Shown piece after piece: positions 1 through 8,222 of a stretch of 64,000 bases of DNA; position 1 is the stretch's first letter; the number at the start of each line of letters is the position of its first letter. The DNA is taken from assembly GCF_000317835.1 (NCBI RefSeq), contig NC_019793.1, positions 2,046,001-2,110,000 on the forward strand, read 5' to 3'. Origin of the DNA: Deinococcus peraridilitoris DSM 19664 (lineage in GTDB: Bacteria; Deinococcota; Deinococci; Deinococcales; Deinococcaceae). The translations under genes and the position numbers were made by a program. The notes under the pieces were generated by a model that was given only the letters and a program-made list of their open reading frames with translations, ran no database searches and was not told where the DNA came from.

Positions 1-434
1 GTGTCCTGATCACCCGCGCCGCGATGGGAGGAGGAGCGACCGCCATGAAGCTCGACTGGTCCCGCTTCCTGGATGGCGTGCGGGATTCCTTCAACGACCG
101 CACCCTCGAAAGCGAAGGTCAGCAACTCCAGCGCCTCGTCGCCGTGGACTTCCTGATGCTCGACGACATCGGCAGCGGAGACGCTGAGAACAACAGATTC
201 AGCCTCACCCGCCTCGAGAAAGTCATCGGACGCCGCTACGACGCCGGGAAACCCACCCTGCTCACCGTGAACTTCAAACCGCAGCTGCTCGCGGAAGTCA
301 TCGGGGACCGCGCGGCCGGGCGCATCAAGGGCCGCGTGATGGAGATCAGCTTCACCACCAAGTACCGCGAGCACACCGAACGCCAGGAAGTCGCGGACCT
401 CGTGAGTCGCCTGTGGGCGGGAGCGACCCGATGA
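1..434 (+). CDS. DnaC/IstB-like AAA+ helicase loader, C-terminal part
   Basis: Phage replication accessory ATPase; the family loads the replicative helicase onto single-stranded DNA. The frame is open from position 3 to the left edge, in phase with the first ATG at 24, so the true start lies outside the window. Walker B is clear (LMLDDIG), followed by a sensor-1-like strand (LLTVNF) and an Arg-rich segment (GDRAAGRIKGR) where DnaC proteins carry arginine-finger residues. Walker A must be in the missing part. The stop overlaps the next start by four bases (ATGA). IstB-type transposition ATPases share this fold, but the phage context favours replication. Confidence 0.75.
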   Translation, partial: VLITRAAMGGGATAMKLDWSRFLDGVRDSFNDRTLESEGQQLQRLVAVDFLMLDDIGSGDAENNRFSLTRLEKVIGRRYDAGKPTLLTVNFKPQLLAEVIGDRAAGRIKGRVMEISFTTKYREHTERQEVADLVSRLWAGATR

Positions 435-715
435 CCGGGCAGGCGTACCACACGGATGAAGCCATCGAGGAGCGCCGGAAGGCCCGCTCATGCCGTCAGC
501 TCGCCGGACTCGCCGCGGCCATGATGCGCTACCAGCCCGCCAGTTACGCCGCGTGGGTGCAGGCCATCGCGGACGTCATGGCGATGAACCCGTACACCAA
601 AGACAACGGCGTGCCCCTGGTCGACCGGGCGGAGAAAGCCCTCGGTCACGCCATCCGCCGGGGTTACGTCACCCAGACCCATGAAGGCTGGCGTTTCACC
701 TGGAGGCAGGAGTGA
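431..715 (+). CDS. Small phage early protein, unknown function
   Basis: 94 residues, not recognised. The start is ATG 431, which overlaps the stop of the helicase-loader gene (ATGA); an in-frame ATG at 413 would overlap more deeply. The protein is basic and helical, and the last third (EKALGHAIRRGYVTQTHEGW) resembles a winged-helix wing followed by an aromatic end, so DNA binding is possible but only inferred. It sits in the early cluster between the replication ATPase and other small genes joined by four-base overlaps. Confidence 0.6.
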   Translation: MTGQAYHTDEAIEERRKARSCRQLAGLAAAMMRYQPASYAAWVQAIADVMAMNPYTKDNGVPLVDRAEKALGHAIRRGYVTQTHEGWRFTWRQE

Positions 716-1272
716 CCCTCTCTTACCAGCAGGTCGCACCCCTCCCGCTCGAGCAGGAAGCCGACCAGGTCGCGGAGATGCTCGCGCAACACGAACTGCA
801 GGGCCTGGGGCTCGCTCGCAAGGTGTTCGCGTTACACGAACGCTTCCTGGATAGTCCTATCTCACGCGCGCAGGGCTTCAAACCGTGGCTGTGCGGACGG
901 CGCACGGACATCAAGGAAGGCAGCATCAGTTACTTCCTCGATCAGGGTCGCGCGCTCGCGCAAGGCATCACCGCCCCGACCGCCACGGACCTCCGCGCGG
1001 CCGGTCAGTTGCTCGCGGGTGGGACCAGCGAAGCAGAAGTGCAGTCAGCAGTGAACTCCGGCAGCGTCCGTGAGCGCGCGCAATCCGCGCGTAACGGCGG
1101 CACTATCAGCGTGCCCGTCCCATTCGAAGCGCACCAGAGACTCAAAGCCATCCGCGATGAACTGCGCGCGGGCCTGAATGCCGAACTGCCGGAAATCACG
1201 AGCCTCTGCGTGGAATTCACGACCGAGCACGCCCGGCAGTTCGGCGCGTGGCTCAAGGAGCGAGGAGCATGA
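712..1272 (+). CDS. Conserved-type phage early protein, unknown function
   Basis: 186 residues, GTG start overlapping the preceding stop (GTGA). No domain recognised. The N-terminal half is helical and acidic, and a middle segment has alternating charged helices; there is no signal peptide or membrane segment. Its position in a chain of translationally coupled genes (ATGA/GTGA overlaps at 431, 712 and 1269) supports it being real and co-expressed with the replication ATPase. Confidence 0.6.
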   Translation: MTLSYQQVAPLPLEQEADQVAEMLAQHELQGLGLARKVFALHERFLDSPISRAQGFKPWLCGRRTDIKEGSISYFLDQGRALAQGITAPTATDLRAAGQLLAGGTSEAEVQSAVNSGSVRERAQSARNGGTISVPVPFEAHQRLKAIRDELRAGLNAELPEITSLCVEFTTEHARQFGAWLKERGA

Positions 1273-2141
1273 CGCAAACGAACACCCTCACCACCCTGAT
1301 CGACCCGCACGTCGTCGCGCTCCTCAAAGGCCGCCAGGTTCAACCCAGCCGGGCCTCCACCGAGTACTTCACGCGCCTGACGTACGCCGAACTCGGCAAG
1401 AGCGTCAAGAAAGCCACGGATTTCGCCGGGCGCCGCTACGACCACAACAAGAACAACATCGGCGCGGCGATTCTCGAGCACGGCATCACGACCGTGTTGA
1501 TCCTGGCGCGCAAGGTCCACGAAGGCTGCCCGGTCAGTGAACTCGAAGCGACCTACGAAGAAGCCCGCTCGGTCGCGCAGGGCAACTACGAAGCCAGCGT
1601 CCTCGAGGAGACCACCGTGCGCGTCCCGGCGTACGTGGAGCAGGAAACGCTGGAGCTGCGGACCGCGATGGACATGGCCCTCGCTGGTGTGGAGGCCGTG
1701 CAAGCAGAAGCACGGGAACTCGAACGCCAGTTGCAGGCCGCCTCTGCCCAACTGGTCCGGGAACGCGAAGCGCACGCGCAGGAACTCGCGAAGCTTCGCG
1801 AGACGCTCTCCCGGGAGCGTCAGACGTTTATCACTCGCGAGCGCACTTTCAACGAGGAGCGCAGGCAACTGCAGCACGACCTCGGCACCCTGCGTGGAGT
1901 CGTGGCCAGCCTGAACCAGGAACTCGAAACGCTCACCGCGCCCACGGAGGCCAGCATGCCGAACACCCAAAACACCACCCTCGCACCCACGACGGCCCTC
2001 GAGCGCATGAGCTGGCACGCCTACCAGCAACGTGAGCGCGGACAGTCGCCGGACTTGTGGGAGTGGCGTCAGTTCGTCACGGACCACGCTGCCTTCTGCC
2101 GGCAGTACCTGCGCGAGCAAGCCAGCAGCCGCGCCGCTTGA
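1269..2141 (+). CDS. Coiled-coil phage protein, unknown function
   Basis: 290 residues from ATG 1269, which overlaps the preceding stop and has GAGGAG just upstream. The N-terminal 120 residues look globular (YAELGKSVKKATDFAGRRYD, then a helical stretch). Residues about 130-225 form a long Glu/Arg/Gln-rich coiled coil (repeated ELERQL, LREREAH, LSRERQTF patterns), followed by a short Thr/Pro linker and a Trp-rich tail (DLWEWRQF). No enzymatic motif seen. It may be a DNA-binding or scaffold-like partner of replication proteins; this is a guess from context. Confidence 0.6.
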   Translation: MTQTNTLTTLIDPHVVALLKGRQVQPSRASTEYFTRLTYAELGKSVKKATDFAGRRYDHNKNNIGAAILEHGITTVLILARKVHEGCPVSELEATYEEARSVAQGNYEASVLEETTVRVPAYVEQETLELRTAMDMALAGVEAVQAEARELERQLQAASAQLVREREAHAQELAKLRETLSRERQTFITRERTFNEERRQLQHDLGTLRGVVASLNQELETLTAPTEASMPNTQNTTLAPTTALERMSWHAYQQRERGQSPDLWEWRQFVTDHAAFCRQYLREQASSRAA

Positions 2142-2218
2142 CCTGACCGGGGCAGCCTCAACCGTTGCCCCTGCTTTTCGCCCTCCACATGAGGTTTTTC
2201 ACAGAATGGAGTAAAGGC

Positions 2219-2395
2219 ATGCCCGAACTGTTCTTAATCCTGATCGCCCTGAACGTCATCCTCTTCAGTCTCGCTGTCAGTGCCGACACCCGCGCCCGTA
2301 AAGCCGAACGCCTCGCCCAGCGGCAAGCCGCGCGGATCAGCACCCTCGAACAGCAAGTCCTCCCCAAACGCGACCACTGGGGAGCGGGCCGATGA
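2219..2395 (+). CDS. Small single-pass membrane protein
   Basis: 58 residues. ATG 2219 is chosen over in-frame ATGs at 2165 and 2189 because GGAGTAAAGGC lies directly before it. Residues 3-21 are a membrane helix (ELFLILIALNVILFSLAV), followed by a basic, Arg/Gln-rich coiled-coil tail. The layout resembles small phage membrane anchors; function unknown. The stop overlaps the next start. Confidence 0.55.
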   Translation: MPELFLILIALNVILFSLAVSADTRARKAERLAQRQAARISTLEQQVLPKRDHWGAGR

Positions 2396-2715
2396 CACGG
2401 TACACCCCGCCCACCATCCTCCAGCGCGCTCAGGGTCTCGTCCAGCGTGACCGCGCCCGCCAGCAACTCCAGAAGCAGACCGACAAAGGCATCAGCAAGT
2501 ACGGCCAGACGCTCGACACCTACCCGGGTGATTACGCGACCGTACTGCAGCACGCCCTGGAGGAAGCTGCGGACCTCACCCAGTATCTGCTGCGCGCCGC
2601 CGACCTGGCGCCTGATGGGCACATGCAGGCGACCTTGATGTGCATCGGGCGCAGTGTTGCGCGTGACTTCGACGACCTCGCCTGGCTGCTCGACGTGGAA
2701 GCGGAGGCCATCTGA
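2392..2715 (+). CDS. MazG-like phage protein (putative NTP pyrophosphohydrolase fold)
   Basis: 107 residues, all-helical. It contains the phage pattern KYG, then EEAADLTQYL, then a second helix pair ending DFDDLAWLL. The EExxD arrangement is how MazG-type all-alpha nucleotide pyrophosphohydrolases bind Mg2+, and related phage proteins carry the same KYG...HALEEAADL signature. Enzymatic activity is an inference; the protein is close to the length of a single MazG-like domain. The start overlaps the previous stop (ATGA at 2392). Confidence 0.5.
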   Translation: MTRYTPPTILQRAQGLVQRDRARQQLQKQTDKGISKYGQTLDTYPGDYATVLQHALEEAADLTQYLLRAADLAPDGHMQATLMCIGRSVARDFDDLAWLLDVEAEAI

Positions 2716-3131
2716 TGATCACCCCGGCTGCCAAACGGATCCTCGCGCACCTCCAGGCGCATCCCCATGGGGACAGCATCACTGGCATCGCTGACGCCGT
2801 GCGGATCACCCAGGGTTGCGCCAGCCAACTCGTCCGGGACCTCGATCGCGAAGGACGCGTGAACAAACGCCGCTCCGCCTTCGGTCAGGGCGTCATCGTC
2901 ACACTCGCCAGCGCGACCCCCAAGCCTCCCGAGGAGACTGTCCGTTCACGCCTGCAACTCGTGCGGGAGCACTTCGCCGACCCGATCGTGGAACTCACCC
3001 GCCAGGAAGCCGCTCAACTCATCCCCGGCTGCTCACCGGTCGTGCTGCAGACCCTTCTGAACGAAGGCTACCTGCGCCTCGATAAGACCACCTGCGGAGC
3101 GCGCGTGTACCGACGGGCGGTGAACGTATGA
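2715..3131 (+). CDS. Winged-helix DNA-binding protein
   Basis: 138 residues. The N-terminal 60 residues read as a winged helix: RILAHLQAHP, then TGIADAVRITQGCASQLVRDLDREGRV (helix-turn-helix) and the wing KRRSAFGQG. A second helical pair (ELTRQEAAQLIPGCSPVVLQTLLNEGYLRL) looks like another wHTH-like unit. It may regulate phage genes or act in replication initiation. Coupled to its neighbours by overlap at both ends. Confidence 0.6.
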   Translation: MITPAAKRILAHLQAHPHGDSITGIADAVRITQGCASQLVRDLDREGRVNKRRSAFGQGVIVTLASATPKPPEETVRSRLQLVREHFADPIVELTRQEAAQLIPGCSPVVLQTLLNEGYLRLDKTTCGARVYRRAVNV

Positions 3132-3472
3132 GCGAAGCGCACCTGCAATCCCGCGTGGTGTTCCTGCTCGAGCTCGCCGGCTGGCTCGTGATGGAAGCAG
3201 ACCGGGCCAGCATGGGCAAAACGAAACACAAAGGCGCGTTCTTCGTGGGGTTCTGCGACGTTCTCGCCGTGAAAGGTGAACGCGCGATCCTGCTGGAACT
3301 CAAGACGCTCAAAGGCAAGATGCGCGAGGCGCAACTCGCCTTCCGCACCCGAGCCGCGGCGTGCGGCATCACCGTCCACGAAATCCGTGATGAGCAGCAG
3401 GTCGTGGCGCTCCTGCACACCCGCGCCCGGCATCAGCACGCCCTCGCGTCTCAGGAGGTCTACCAGCCATGA
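3128..3472 (+). CDS. VRR-NUC domain nuclease
   Basis: 114 residues, the usual size of stand-alone phage VRR-NUC proteins (PD-(D/E)XK-like, Holliday-junction or flap nucleases). Key segments: E3 near the N terminus, FCDVLAV (catalytic Asp), LLELKTLKGKMREAQ (ExK motif plus the following basic helix) and a C-terminal VHEIRDEQQVVALL strand-helix. Expected role is processing branched DNA during phage replication or packaging. The start overlaps the wHTH stop, and the stop overlaps the following zinc-ribbon gene. Confidence 0.75.
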   Translation: MSEAHLQSRVVFLLELAGWLVMEADRASMGKTKHKGAFFVGFCDVLAVKGERAILLELKTLKGKMREAQLAFRTRAAACGITVHEIRDEQQVVALLHTRARHQHALASQEVYQP

Positions 3473-3627
3473 CCACCGTACCTTGCCCTTCGTGCGGCCT
3501 GGATTGCCGGGTCGCGCACGCCTATCGTGACGGTGACCTCGCCCGGTGCGGCAACTGCAGGCAGTACGTCATCATCCGCCGTCAGAACGGCACCCTCACC
3601 CTGCAGCCCGTCAAGGTCACCCCATGA
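3469..3627 (+). CDS. 52-residue zinc-ribbon protein
   Basis: Reading frame ATG 3469 to TGA 3625-3627. It has CPSCGLDC near the start and CGNC near residue 30, a CxxC...CxxC zinc knuckle pair, then a basic beta-rich tail. AGGAGG precedes the start (AGGAGGTCTACCAGCC), which supports translation, and both ends overlap neighbours. The function is not known; such ribbons often bind nucleic acid or RNA polymerase. Confidence 0.6.
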   Translation: MTTVPCPSCGLDCRVAHAYRDGDLARCGNCRQYVIIRRQNGTLTLQPVKVTP

Positions 3628-3806
3628 TGGCCCTCGTGCTGTACCCGGAAGCGAAAGACAGGCAGGAACTCGAAGCCCAGCTCGACCGGGTCTTCGCACC
3701 CAGCTTGCAAAGCACCTGCCGGCACTGCAACGGCCCCCTCACCGAACTGCAGTTCGGCCATTACAGATGCCAGCCTTGCGCCCTCCGGAAAGGAAAACGC
3801 CCATGA
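3624..3806 (+). CDS. 60-residue zinc-ribbon protein
   Basis: Starts at ATG 3624 (or the adjacent ATG 3627) and overlaps the previous stop. It has CRHC and, 15 residues later, CQPC followed by the basic tail ALRKGKRP, a second CxxC...CxxC ribbon beside the previous one. The two proteins share no obvious sequence beyond the cysteines, so this is not a simple duplication. Function unknown. Confidence 0.55.
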   Translation: MMALVLYPEAKDRQELEAQLDRVFAPSLQSTCRHCNGPLTELQFGHYRCQPCALRKGKRP

Positions 3807-4345
3807 CCCAAACCCTCGCCCGCTTCACAGGAGGCTTCATGGCTCCCCAGCCCACCGTGCCCAGCAATACTTACGACCTCCTGTGGCGAGCGCTCGTCAT
3901 TCAGACCATGACGCGCGTCAGCAACGGCGAGGGATACCCCATCACCCGCCCGAACGCCACGTACGGCACCCCGGGTGAATCCCGCGGCTTTCCACAGTGG
4001 GAAGTCATCAACCTGTACGTCACGCATCCCGCCCGCCAAGGCAGCCTGCTCCTGACGTGCGGTTGCCGGTATGACCTCACCCGCGTCCGTTACTCCGCCG
4101 CGCTGAGTCACCTCACGCAGCAGGAACGCACCCTCATCGCTCTGCACCAGCAAGGCATCGTCGGGGATAACGCCGCCTTCGAAGCGTACGAAGCGCTGCT
4201 GCACTCCCTGGGGCTTGACATCGAAGTGCTCAGCGTCAGCGAATACACGCCACGCGCACAACCCGGCATCCTCGAGGCGGAATGCGTGCCCGTCAGTGAG
4301 CTCATCACCCACTCCGCCAAACGCACAAAAGTAAAGCTTTCTTAA
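3803..4345 (+). CDS. Phage protein of unknown function, last gene of early cluster
   Basis: 180 residues from ATG 3803 (overlaps previous stop; upstream GGAAAACGCCC). Soluble, mixed alpha/beta; a CGC pair near the middle (LLLTCGCRYDL) is the only distinctive element. No family recognised. It is the last gene before the 137-base control region at 4346-4482, so it closes the early transcript. Confidence 0.6.
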   Translation: MTQTLARFTGGFMAPQPTVPSNTYDLLWRALVIQTMTRVSNGEGYPITRPNATYGTPGESRGFPQWEVINLYVTHPARQGSLLLTCGCRYDLTRVRYSAALSHLTQQERTLIALHQQGIVGDNAAFEAYEALLHSLGLDIEVLSVSEYTPRAQPGILEAECVPVSELITHSAKRTKVKLS

Positions 4346-4382
4346 ACGCACTTACCCGCAACCTGAAGGAAACTTGAAAAGC

Positions 4383-4413
4383 TTGACAAGACACCTTAAG
4401 ATTGTGGTATCAG
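4383..4413 (+). promoter_or_regulatory. Probable promoter of the late (structural) operon
   Basis: TTGACA at 4383-4388 is a perfect -35. A usable -10 follows as GGTATC (spacer 17) or TATCAG (spacer 19). It is the only consensus -35 in the gap between the early cluster and the packaging genes, and it faces the structural genes. Confidence 0.5.
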
Positions 4414-4425
4414 TCAGCACTGACT
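4412..4425 (+). promoter_or_regulatory. Operator-like palindrome at the late promoter
   Basis: AGTCAG-CA-CTGACT: perfect 6-base arms with a 2-base centre, starting at the downstream edge of the -10. This is where a repressor or activator would overlap the transcription start. No matching second copy was noticed nearby, so its use is inferred. Confidence 0.4.
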
Positions 4426-4437
4426 CAAAACCACACC

Positions 4438-4462
4438 AGCGCCCCCAACCGGGGCGCTTTTT
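4438..4462 (+). terminator. Rho-independent terminator in the late-promoter leader
   Basis: AGCGCCCC ... GGGGCGCT, an 8-bp perfect stem with a 5-base loop, followed by a run of five T. It ends early transcripts, but it also lies only about 20 bases after the start point expected for the promoter at 4383, so late transcription would need to pass it. Confidence 0.75.
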
Positions 4463-4482
4463 CGTTGCACCCGGAGGTCCGC

Positions 4483-4638
4483 ATGGTCTGGAACCTGGCT
4501 CGCACCTATATCCCCACGGACCTCCCCGTCGCGCAGCAGACCGCCCGGCGACTCAACAGCCACGCCGGCAAACTCCGCCGCTACCGGGTCGAAGTCAAAG
4601 ACAACAAAGTCCGGCTCGAATGGTGCGTGCTCCCGTGA
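4483..4638 (+). CDS. 51-residue phage protein, unknown
   Basis: ATG 4483 with CGGAGG nine bases upstream. Basic protein with a beta-strand-rich end (RYRVEVKDNKVRLEW). It is the first gene after the control region and its stop overlaps the following GTG start. Function not recognised. Confidence 0.5.
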   Translation: MVWNLARTYIPTDLPVAQQTARRLNSHAGKLRRYRVEVKDNKVRLEWCVLP

Positions 4639-4838
4639 CCCAGCACGACTACGCCACGCTCATCACCCACCTGCACCGCAGCCCCGCCGACTTCGCCATG
4701 CACAGCCGCGCCCGCAGCCTCCAAGCCCTCCAGGAGCTCGACCGCACCCACCTCCCCAACGAGTACCGCCGGGCACTCCTCGAAGAAATCGAGTACCGCA
4801 AACGGCGTCCCTGGATGCACGACGCGAGGAACGAGTGA
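4635..4838 (+). CDS. 67-residue phage protein, unknown
   Basis: GTG 4635 overlaps the previous stop (GTGA); an ATG at 4620 is also in frame. Helical, charged, with ALLEEIEYRKRRPW near the end. Small helical proteins at this place, just before terS, are common in siphophages, but no function is assigned. Confidence 0.5.
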   Translation: MTQHDYATLITHLHRSPADFAMHSRARSLQALQELDRTHLPNEYRRALLEEIEYRKRRPWMHDARNE

Positions 4839-4839
4839 C

Positions 4840-5055
4840 ATGGCCCGGCAGCAAAAAACGCCGCTGGCTGCACCGACGCCACTGCCGAACCTGACGAGAC
4901 GCCAACTCGCTGACATCACCCGCTGGTACGAAAGCATCCTGCGCAACCTCGGGCTGCTCGACGAACCACCCGCCAGCGTCGCGCCCGCCGTCGTTGCCCG
5001 AATCAGCAACGACAAACAAAAAGCGCTCGACACGTTCCTGCAGAGCTTCCAGTAA
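4840..5055 (+). CDS. 71-residue phage protein, unknown
   Basis: Starts one base after the previous stop. Basic N terminus, then helices (LADITRWYESILRNLGLL and ISNDKQKALDTFLQSF). No family recognised. It may be an accessory of the packaging machine because it directly precedes terS by nine bases. Confidence 0.5.
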   Translation: MARQQKTPLAAPTPLPNLTRRQLADITRWYESILRNLGLLDEPPASVAPAVVARISNDKQKALDTFLQSFQ

Positions 5056-5064
5056 GGAGAGTCC

Positions 5065-5577
5065 ATGGCCGCAAAACAACCCGCGGCCAAACGGCCCACC
5101 AAACGCAACGCACCCAAAGGCGAAAAGACCGACAGCGCCAAACGCATCGAAAACTTCAGCCTCGCCTACCACGCCGAGCCCAACGCCACCAAAGCCGCCA
5201 TCGCCGCCAACTACAGCGAAAAGACCGCCGCCTCCAGTGGCTCCCGCCTGTTGAGAAGTGACAAGGTTCAGGCGCGACTGAAAGAACTCGCGGACGAAGC
5301 CGCCTCCGCTGCGATCGCCACGGCCCGCGAACGCCAGGAATTCCTCACGGCCGTGCTGCGTGGGCAGAGCCGGGCGACGTTCGTCACCCGGGAAGGCTTG
5401 ACCGAAGGCGCGCCGGATTTCCCAAGCCGCCTGAAAGCCGCAGAGCTGCTCGGCAAGATGCAGGGTGACTTCAACAAAGATGACGACGGCAGCGTGAAAC
5501 CCACCGTGATCATCAACATGCCTCAGCGCGCCATGACCCCTGAGGAAATCGAGGCGGCCCGTGCACCTGCAGGTTGA
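5065..5577 (+). CDS. terS: Terminase small subunit
   Basis: 170 residues. After a Lys/Ala-rich basic arm, residues about 30-75 carry the Terminase_2 helix-turn-helix pattern (ENFSLAYHAEPNATKAAIAA, then the NYS turn and SGSRLLRSDKVQARLKEL). TerS recognises the packaging site in phage DNA and stimulates TerL. The middle (ERQEFLTAVLRGQ, FPSRLKAAELLGKMQGDF) matches the oligomerisation helices usual in this family. SD AAGGAGAG precedes ATG 5065. The stop lies inside the start of terL. Confidence 0.85.
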   Translation: MAAKQPAAKRPTKRNAPKGEKTDSAKRIENFSLAYHAEPNATKAAIAANYSEKTAASSGSRLLRSDKVQARLKELADEAASAAIATARERQEFLTAVLRGQSRATFVTREGLTEGAPDFPSRLKAAELLGKMQGDFNKDDDGSVKPTVIINMPQRAMTPEEIEAARAPAG

Positions 5578-6814
5578 GCATGGCCTGCCCGAACCCACCC
5601 TGCCGCACCAGTGGGACACGTACAGCAGCACCGCGAAGTTCACCTTGCAAAGCGGCGCGTACGGCAGCGGCAAGACCCTCACGAACGCCTGGATCATCCT
5701 GCGTGAATGCCTGGAGCATCCCGGCACGCTCGGACTGGCCGGAGCGGAAACCACGCCGCAACTGAAGGAGACCCTCCAGGCGGACTTCGAGGCGCTGATC
5801 GCCGGGTACATGCTCGCCGGACTGGTGAAGTACCACGGGAGTGACCGCAAGTACACCTTCTGGAATGGCAGCCAGGTGCTCTTCTGGCCGCTCGTGGGCG
5901 GAGACGCCAAGCGCCAGCGGCACCGCATCCGCTCGCTGAACCTGGGTTTCGCCGTGATCGAGGAAGTCACGTCCATCCCGGAAGCCACCGTGCTCGAAGT
6001 ACTCGGACGCCTGCGCCGCAAGATCGGCAGCCGCCGCCTGTACGCCAGCTGCAACCCCGACAATCCCGAGCATTACCTGCACGGCTGGTTCGTCGATGAC
6101 CCCAAAGAAGGCTTCCAGCTCGTCAAGAGCAACACCTACGCCAACCCCTTCTTGCCCGCCGATTACATCCGCGCACTCGAGCAATCCCTCGGGCACGAGA
6201 TGGCGCAACGCTACCTGCGCGGCGAATGGGTGAACTTCGAAGGTCTGGTGTACAAGGATTTCCGACGCGAGACGCACATCATCGAACCCAAGCCGCTCAC
6301 CGGCATGACCCGCTGGGCCGCCCTGGACTTCGGTGGTGCCAACCCGCACGCGCTCTTGTGGTTCGCAGAGGACAGCCAGGGGTACGTGTACGTCACGGGT
6401 GAATGGTACGAAGCACAAGTGGGTCTTGACGCGGTCGCTGCGGCTATCAAGAAGGACGAGGTCAGCGTCATCTACCGGGACCATGACGTCGCGGACAGCC
6501 TCACGCTGGAACGCACGTACAACGTCCGAGGCCTCAGGCCCGCGAAGAAAGAGAAGATGCCTGGCATCGCCACCGTGCAGCAGTTCCTCAAGCCCGTCGG
6601 GCAGAACATGCAGCCACGTGTGCGGATCTTCAACTCCTGCAAGAACCTCATCCGTGAGCTCGGTCGCTACAAGTGGCCCGAAGGTACCAGCGCCAGAGAC
6701 CCCGGCAATGAGCCCGTCAAGAAGGACGACCACGCGCTCGACGCGCTCAGGTACGGACTGCACACCCGCTACTTCCAGCCTGGCGGAATCATGACCGTCA
6801 ACACTCGCCTCTAG
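5561..6814 (+). CDS. terL: Terminase large subunit
   Basis: 417 residues; ATPase-nuclease motor that cuts and pumps phage DNA into the prohead. GTG 5561 overlaps terS by 17 bases. The ATPase domain has Walker A GAYGSGKT (residues ~33-40) and a Walker B-like strand ending AVIEEV. The RNase H-like nuclease domain starts at WAALDFGGANPHALL (first catalytic Asp) and ends with the DDHALDALRYGL acidic cluster near residue 395. The length is normal for Terminase_3/PBSX-type subunits. Confidence 0.92.
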   Translation: MHLQVEHGLPEPTLPHQWDTYSSTAKFTLQSGAYGSGKTLTNAWIILRECLEHPGTLGLAGAETTPQLKETLQADFEALIAGYMLAGLVKYHGSDRKYTFWNGSQVLFWPLVGGDAKRQRHRIRSLNLGFAVIEEVTSIPEATVLEVLGRLRRKIGSRRLYASCNPDNPEHYLHGWFVDDPKEGFQLVKSNTYANPFLPADYIRALEQSLGHEMAQRYLRGEWVNFEGLVYKDFRRETHIIEPKPLTGMTRWAALDFGGANPHALLWFAEDSQGYVYVTGEWYEAQVGLDAVAAAIKKDEVSVIYRDHDVADSLTLERTYNVRGLRPAKKEKMPGIATVQQFLKPVGQNMQPRVRIFNSCKNLIRELGRYKWPEGTSARDPGNEPVKKDDHALDALRYGLHTRYFQPGGIMTVNTRL

Positions 6815-6824
6815 GAGGGCACTC

Positions 6825-8189
6825 ATGGACCTGGATCAAGCCATCATGGCCATGAAGGCCAACCTCACCCACATCCGCCTCAACCGCGAAGACGAACTCA
6901 ACGCCCGCAACGCCGTCAGTGGCGTCGGCATCGAGCAGCTCATCACCGAACTGTTCCCCGGCACCAGCGTGGACTTCGCGCGCGCCAACGGGCACTTCAG
7001 CAACGAATTGCGCAAGACCGTGCGGAAGATCAGCAACAACGTCCGCAACGCCAAACTCCAGTGGGATCACGCGGACGAAACCGAAAGCGAACGCGACGAC
7101 AGCGCCCTGACGCTGCTCCTGCGAGGCGCGCAGCAACTCACGGAAGACGCCAGCATCGACGCCCTCACCAGCGGCAAGTTCGCCTTCTTCCCCTACCGGG
7201 ACGAACCAGGCGGACCGGTACGCATCAGCGTCCTCACAGGCTTCCTGCACCCCATCACCGACCCGGGGAACATCACGAATGTGCTGGGCCTGCTGAAAGT
7301 CGAAAGTTACCAGCAGCACGGTCACACCTTCTACACTGTCTGGCGTTTCACGCCCGCGCTCCTCGAGGAATGGACGGGCCTGGATGACTGGCAGAAGTAC
7401 AACGACCGCCCACCCAACACCAGCTACCCGCAGAAGCACGCGCCTGACCGCCTGCCCGTCGCGTTTCGCGTCTTCACCCGCGACGCCAAACGCGAACCCG
7501 AAGGCCTCGCGCAGGCCGCCATGCCCGCCTTCAAGGAGTTCGTCAAAGCCAGCGTCGCCCTGAACGCCGCCGCTGAACGAGGCGCGTTCGGAGAGCATAA
7601 GTTCCTCTCCGACTGGATGGTCGACGCGCTCAGCGGACCGGACGGCGCGGAGAAGGAACTCGCGAAGCAGAACCTCAACATCGGCCCACGGCAAGGCAAA
7701 GTGCTGCGCAGCACCGACGATTACGAACGCCTCAACCCCATCGACCTGAGCCCCCTCGAAACCCGCGTCGCGAACGCCCGCCGGGCCCTCAAGGAAGAAC
7801 TCAGCTCGTACGACATCAGCGGACGGGAAAGCAGCGGTCTGCAGCTCGCGGAAGGCCGCAACGCCGAAACGCAACTCACGACCAGCCTCTGCGACCTCCT
7901 CGCGGACGCCCTCACGGAAGCGATCACGCTTGCGGCCGGCATGGACAGCGCCATCGGTGACGGCTGGCAAGCCACCCTGAAACCGCAGTTCGCGGTGGAC
8001 ATTCAGGCGGAACGGCAGTTTTTGCTGGACGCCAAAGCGCAAGGCCTGCCGACCGGCACCTGGTTGCGTCTGCTGCAAAGCACGGGCGTGGCGATCAGTG
8101 ATGACGAAATCGAGAAAGCCGAAACGCAAGACGACCAACCCCCACCCACCCCCGCGGTTCCCACCGGGCCGCTTGACCTTCAACCCTAA
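6825..8189 (+). CDS. Portal protein
   Basis: 454 residues; dodecameric ring at the capsid vertex through which DNA passes. Placement directly after terL, length and SPP1-gp6-like composition fit. Recognisable features are the long N-terminal helical part with WDHADETESERDD, a beta-rich stem region (GPVRISVLTGFLHPITDPGN), and a C-terminal helical crown rich in Glu/Gln. The extreme C terminus is acidic and Pro-rich. SD TAGGAGGGC before ATG 6825. Confidence 0.8.
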   Translation: MDLDQAIMAMKANLTHIRLNREDELNARNAVSGVGIEQLITELFPGTSVDFARANGHFSNELRKTVRKISNNVRNAKLQWDHADETESERDDSALTLLLRGAQQLTEDASIDALTSGKFAFFPYRDEPGGPVRISVLTGFLHPITDPGNITNVLGLLKVESYQQHGHTFYTVWRFTPALLEEWTGLDDWQKYNDRPPNTSYPQKHAPDRLPVAFRVFTRDAKREPEGLAQAAMPAFKEFVKASVALNAAAERGAFGEHKFLSDWMVDALSGPDGAEKELAKQNLNIGPRQGKVLRSTDDYERLNPIDLSPLETRVANARRALKEELSSYDISGRESSGLQLAEGRNAETQLTTSLCDLLADALTEAITLAAGMDSAIGDGWQATLKPQFAVDIQAERQFLLDAKAQGLPTGTWLRLLQSTGVAISDDEIEKAETQDDQPPPTPAVPTGPLDLQP

Positions 8190-8222
8190 CCGGCGCGCTG
8201 GTCGCGCTGAGGAGGCAACCAG

